DNA of 64,000 nucleotides from Planctomycetota bacterium (lineage in GTDB: Bacteria > Planctomycetota > UBA8742 > UBA2392): NCBI GenBank assembly GCA_022071975.1, contig JAJVIO010000008.1:124001-188000 (forward strand), written 5' to 3'. Under the pieces are notes generated by a model. The model ran no database searches. It saw nothing but the letters and a program-made list of their open reading frames with translations, and was not told the DNA's origin. The position numbers and the translations under genes were made by a program. The number at the start of each line of letters is the position of its first letter. The first letter of the stretch is position 1. Below, in pieces: positions 61,780-64,000 of this stretch.

Positions 61780-64000
61780 CTACTCCTCGTCGAGAAGCTG
61801 GATGTCGCGCAGTTCAGCTTCCCCGGCGCGGCGGACTTCGTGGGTTGACACGACTCCGTACCACACCTTGCCGAACAGGTCTGTTTCCTTCTGAACGATC
61901 AGCACACCGGTGCCGTCTTTTAGCTTCCCGCGGGCGGGCAGATTCTCCGGGTGACTTGTGCTGCTGCTGGGCAGGGCGAAGATCGCGCGGCCGGCCTCGA
62001 CATCGGAAGGGGCAGAGGACACAGGGCGAGGAGGCGGCGCGAGAACCCAATCCATCTGCCAGGATTCACCAACTACTTGCCATTCGGCAAGGGTGATCTT
62101 TCGCAGCGACCCGCGCCGTTTGTCGAACGCCAGGCGCATGCGACCGATTCGCGAGTCCTGGTCGGACGCCAGGGGATGAGTTTCAGGCAACCCCGCGACC
62201 AACTGGTTCAACCGGAATGCCGCCATATCACAGACACGCACCTGAACTCCGTCGGGCGGTATGCGGGATTTGTCCACATACTCGGGCACGCCGGGGGTGT
62301 AAACGTCGGTGAACGGCAAGCTCACCCACTGACCGTCGAATCTGCAGCGGACTTCCTTCATGACCCAGGGGTCGTCGAGCAGGACCCGCAGAAAATCGAG
62401 GGCGAAAGCCTGCTTGCACCACTTCCCAAACTGGTCTGACTCTCGCCGCAGCAACGTGTTGCGCATGGCGCGGTAGTACGGGCTGGAGCCGTCCAGAAGC
62501 GCAAGCCGAAGCTCCCGCGCGGCCGGCAGGTCAACTTCACCCAGCAACGCGAGGAGATTTTTCAGCTCGTTTGCGTACGAGGCTTCGCGCTGATCCCCCG
62601 GCTCTTCCAGCTGAATGCCGCCGTCCAGCACGCCCTGCAGGTAGGAATGCATCGCGCTGTCGTCGCCCAGTCGATACATGATGGTGGCGAACAATCGCTT
62701 GTACCTGACGTGGGACACCCTCTGGTAACCCTTGAGTTTCTCAACGATTCTCGCGTCACCCAACTCAACCAGGCAGGCAGCATAGGCCTCTTCAACCGCA
62801 ATGCGCTCCTTGCTGTACGCGACGCGGAATGACTCCACATGCTCCTGCATCGCTCCCAGGATTGCCTCCGCGGCCGTGGGATTTAGGAACTGCTTCACCG
62901 CCGGGTTCGGCCCCGTGTGGGCGAGGCTCTGCCACTGCGTGCTCCACACCGTTGTTCCGTACACGCGCCGGCCGCGAAACGCGATGTTGGTGGCCGCTTC
63001 GAGCAATTGATTGACGTCCGATTCCGGATTGGTGAGCACGGCCATCATGCGTTCATTGAAGCTGAGGTGGCTCCACTGGGCCCAGAATCCGCGAAGCTTC
63101 TCGACGACCGGCTTGATGCCATCGGGCTCGTGCAGGGTGAAGTTGTCGCCTGTAGAGTTGGCCTCGAACACGCGGTACTGAAGGATCGACATCAAGGCAA
63201 TCAACGCGGCTTCGCGCACCGAAAGCACCCAGCGCCACTGTGAGAAATCGCGCCAGAAGTGCATGCTGCGGGTCAAGCGCTCGTCAAACTCGAGTGTGTC
63301 CAGCAGCTTCGGCACAGCCGGATCGCCGATCGCGATCAGCGCTTGGACGCGCCAGTCGCTGGCGAGATCGACTCCACCAGGTTGGCTCCACTGCCGGCGA
63401 TCCACCTGGTCGAGTGAGTCGATCAGCCACTCGACCTTGCGCTCCGTTTCCCAATCGTCGAAGCCCGACGGGAAGCCGGGCTCCGGATCAGCCACAGGAT
63501 AGTGTCCTAGCTTGCCTGCCTTTTCCCGCCGTTCCAGGTCTGCGATCAACACGGCGCAGGGCGTTCCGAATTCATCCATGACGTCGGGATAGTAGCGACG
63601 AAGCATGAGCGCGTAATCGAGCGCCGAGCGGTCATCACCATGTACAAACGCGTGCACGGCCCCCGCGAAGTAACGCCAGCCCAGGTCGCGGCGCAGGGTG
63701 CGTGGCGCGTCGTCGAAGTCGTTGCCGTACCATGCATGCTTGAGCATTCTGGCCGCGAGCTCTTCGTAACCAAGCCGGTAAAGCCAGACCGCGCGCATGA
63801 GCGGCGTCGCGCCGCCGGTGGCACCGACTCTTGTCTCGTCCATCATGCAACTGGTGGCGTCGCGCTCTGTTTCGAATCGTTTCAGCTGATCTTCGCAATC
63901 CGCCACGAAGTCCATGCACAGCGCCGAGCGATCGGCGGTGTACACCAGGTGTCGGTCGAGATGCCAGCCGATCATGAAGGGAGCCGTCGAATTGGGCTCG
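61780..64000 (-). CDS. Large protein of unknown function, 5' end outside the window
   Basis: The track start at 63975 is an internal ATG: the frame stays open to the window edge (EPNSTAPFMIGWHLDRHLVY), so the true start is upstream. At least 739 residues. It is mostly helical with HEAT-like segments (VQALIAIGDPAVPKLLDTLE; ACLVELGDARIVEKLKGYQR), then a mixed C-terminal region. No enzyme motif or TM is visible in this part. Function unknown. Confidence 0.65.
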   Translation of the reverse strand, partial: EPNSTAPFMIGWHLDRHLVYTADRSALCMDFVADCEDQLKRFETERDATSCMMDETRVGATGGATPLMRAVWLYRLGYEELAARMLKHAWYGNDFDDAPRTLRRDLGWRYFAGAVHAFVHGDDRSALDYALMLRRYYPDVMDEFGTPCAVLIADLERREKAGKLGHYPVADPEPGFPSGFDDWETERKVEWLIDSLDQVDRRQWSQPGGVDLASDWRVQALIAIGDPAVPKLLDTLEFDERLTRSMHFWRDFSQWRWVLSVREAALIALMSILQYRVFEANSTGDNFTLHEPDGIKPVVEKLRGFWAQWSHLSFNERMMAVLTNPESDVNQLLEAATNIAFRGRRVYGTTVWSTQWQSLAHTGPNPAVKQFLNPTAAEAILGAMQEHVESFRVAYSKERIAVEEAYAACLVELGDARIVEKLKGYQRVSHVRYKRLFATIMYRLGDDSAMHSYLQGVLDGGIQLEEPGDQREASYANELKNLLALLGEVDLPAARELRLALLDGSSPYYRAMRNTLLRRESDQFGKWCKQAFALDFLRVLLDDPWVMKEVRCRFDGQWVSLPFTDVYTPGVPEYVDKSRIPPDGVQVRVCDMAAFRLNQLVAGLPETHPLASDQDSRIGRMRLAFDKRRGSLRKITLAEWQVVGESWQMDWVLAPPPRPVSSAPSDVEAGRAIFALPSSSTSHPENLPARGKLKDGTGVLIVQKETDLFGKVWYGVVSTHEVRRAGEAELRDIQLLDEE

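Overview
The window is a GC-rich, gene-dense stretch of a bacterial chromosome. Most proteins are core metabolism or envelope-directed: Sec signal peptides, lipoboxes, an RND pump and a C-terminal glycine-rich/Cys/TM/Arg sorting tail all point to a Gram-negative (diderm) cell. Dispersed core genes, many secreted TPR or repeat proteins of unknown family, and many short palindromic intergenic repeats fit an environmental, possibly uncultured lineage (Planctomycetota-like or a deltaproteobacterial relative). I cannot fix the taxon from this sequence alone.

Layout. 1-6 kb (minus): a DUF4261-like protein, a hot-dog thioesterase, a di-haem cytochrome c, and three tandem secreted TPR paralogues. 6-9.7 kb: an accessory patch with an RHS remnant, two small lipoproteins, a possible IS66-type scrap, and a RAYT (REP-associated tyrosine) transposase surrounded by its palindromes. 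9.7-13.9 kb: a 1,367-residue repeat protein with MORN-type and RHS-like modules. 14-26 kb: rpsA, crcB, a PHP phosphoesterase, an FAD oxidoreductase with small coupled ORFs, a DUF486 membrane protein, a lipoprotein hydrolase, an alpha-oxoamine synthase, sucC, coaD, a glutathione peroxidase read through an in-frame TGA (selenocysteine, with a SECIS-like hairpin), a DNA glycosylase, an O-methyltransferase, and a tRNA-Val whose 3' end is duplicated. 26.3-30.6 kb: an RND efflux pair.

30.6-39.9 kb (minus): a compact histidine operon hisZ-G-D-C-B-H-A-A'-F-IE. It has three oddities: hisH carries a frameshift/deletion, a second HisA-like protein has Glu at the first catalytic Asp, and HisIE is fused to a SpoT/MESH1-type HD hydrolase. 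39.9-41 kb: a cytochrome c lipoprotein and an orphan LolD-type ATPase. 41.2-45.6 kb: a four-gene cluster of unknown function (acidic protein with an L7/L12-like C-terminus, a small acidic protein, an FHA protein, a two-TM-anchored protein). 45.6-51.5 kb: aroB, dprA, a homocysteine methyltransferase/MTHFR fusion, plsY, gpsA. 51.5-56 kb (minus): a lipoprotein, a transketolase C-terminal scrap coupled to a PyrK-like reductase, and a TPR protein. 56-57.8 kb: a secreted beta-propeller-like, surface-anchored protein under a cobalamin riboswitch. 58-64 kb: ispH, secreted proteins, and a 5'-truncated large protein.

Best candidates for something new: the cobalamin-riboswitch-controlled surface propeller protein (a possible functional analogue of BtuG), the HisIE-HD fusion with the HisA paralogue, the selenoprotein GPx, and the 41-45.6 kb cluster. 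No rRNA gene, CRISPR array or complete insertion sequence other than the RAYT unit was seen.
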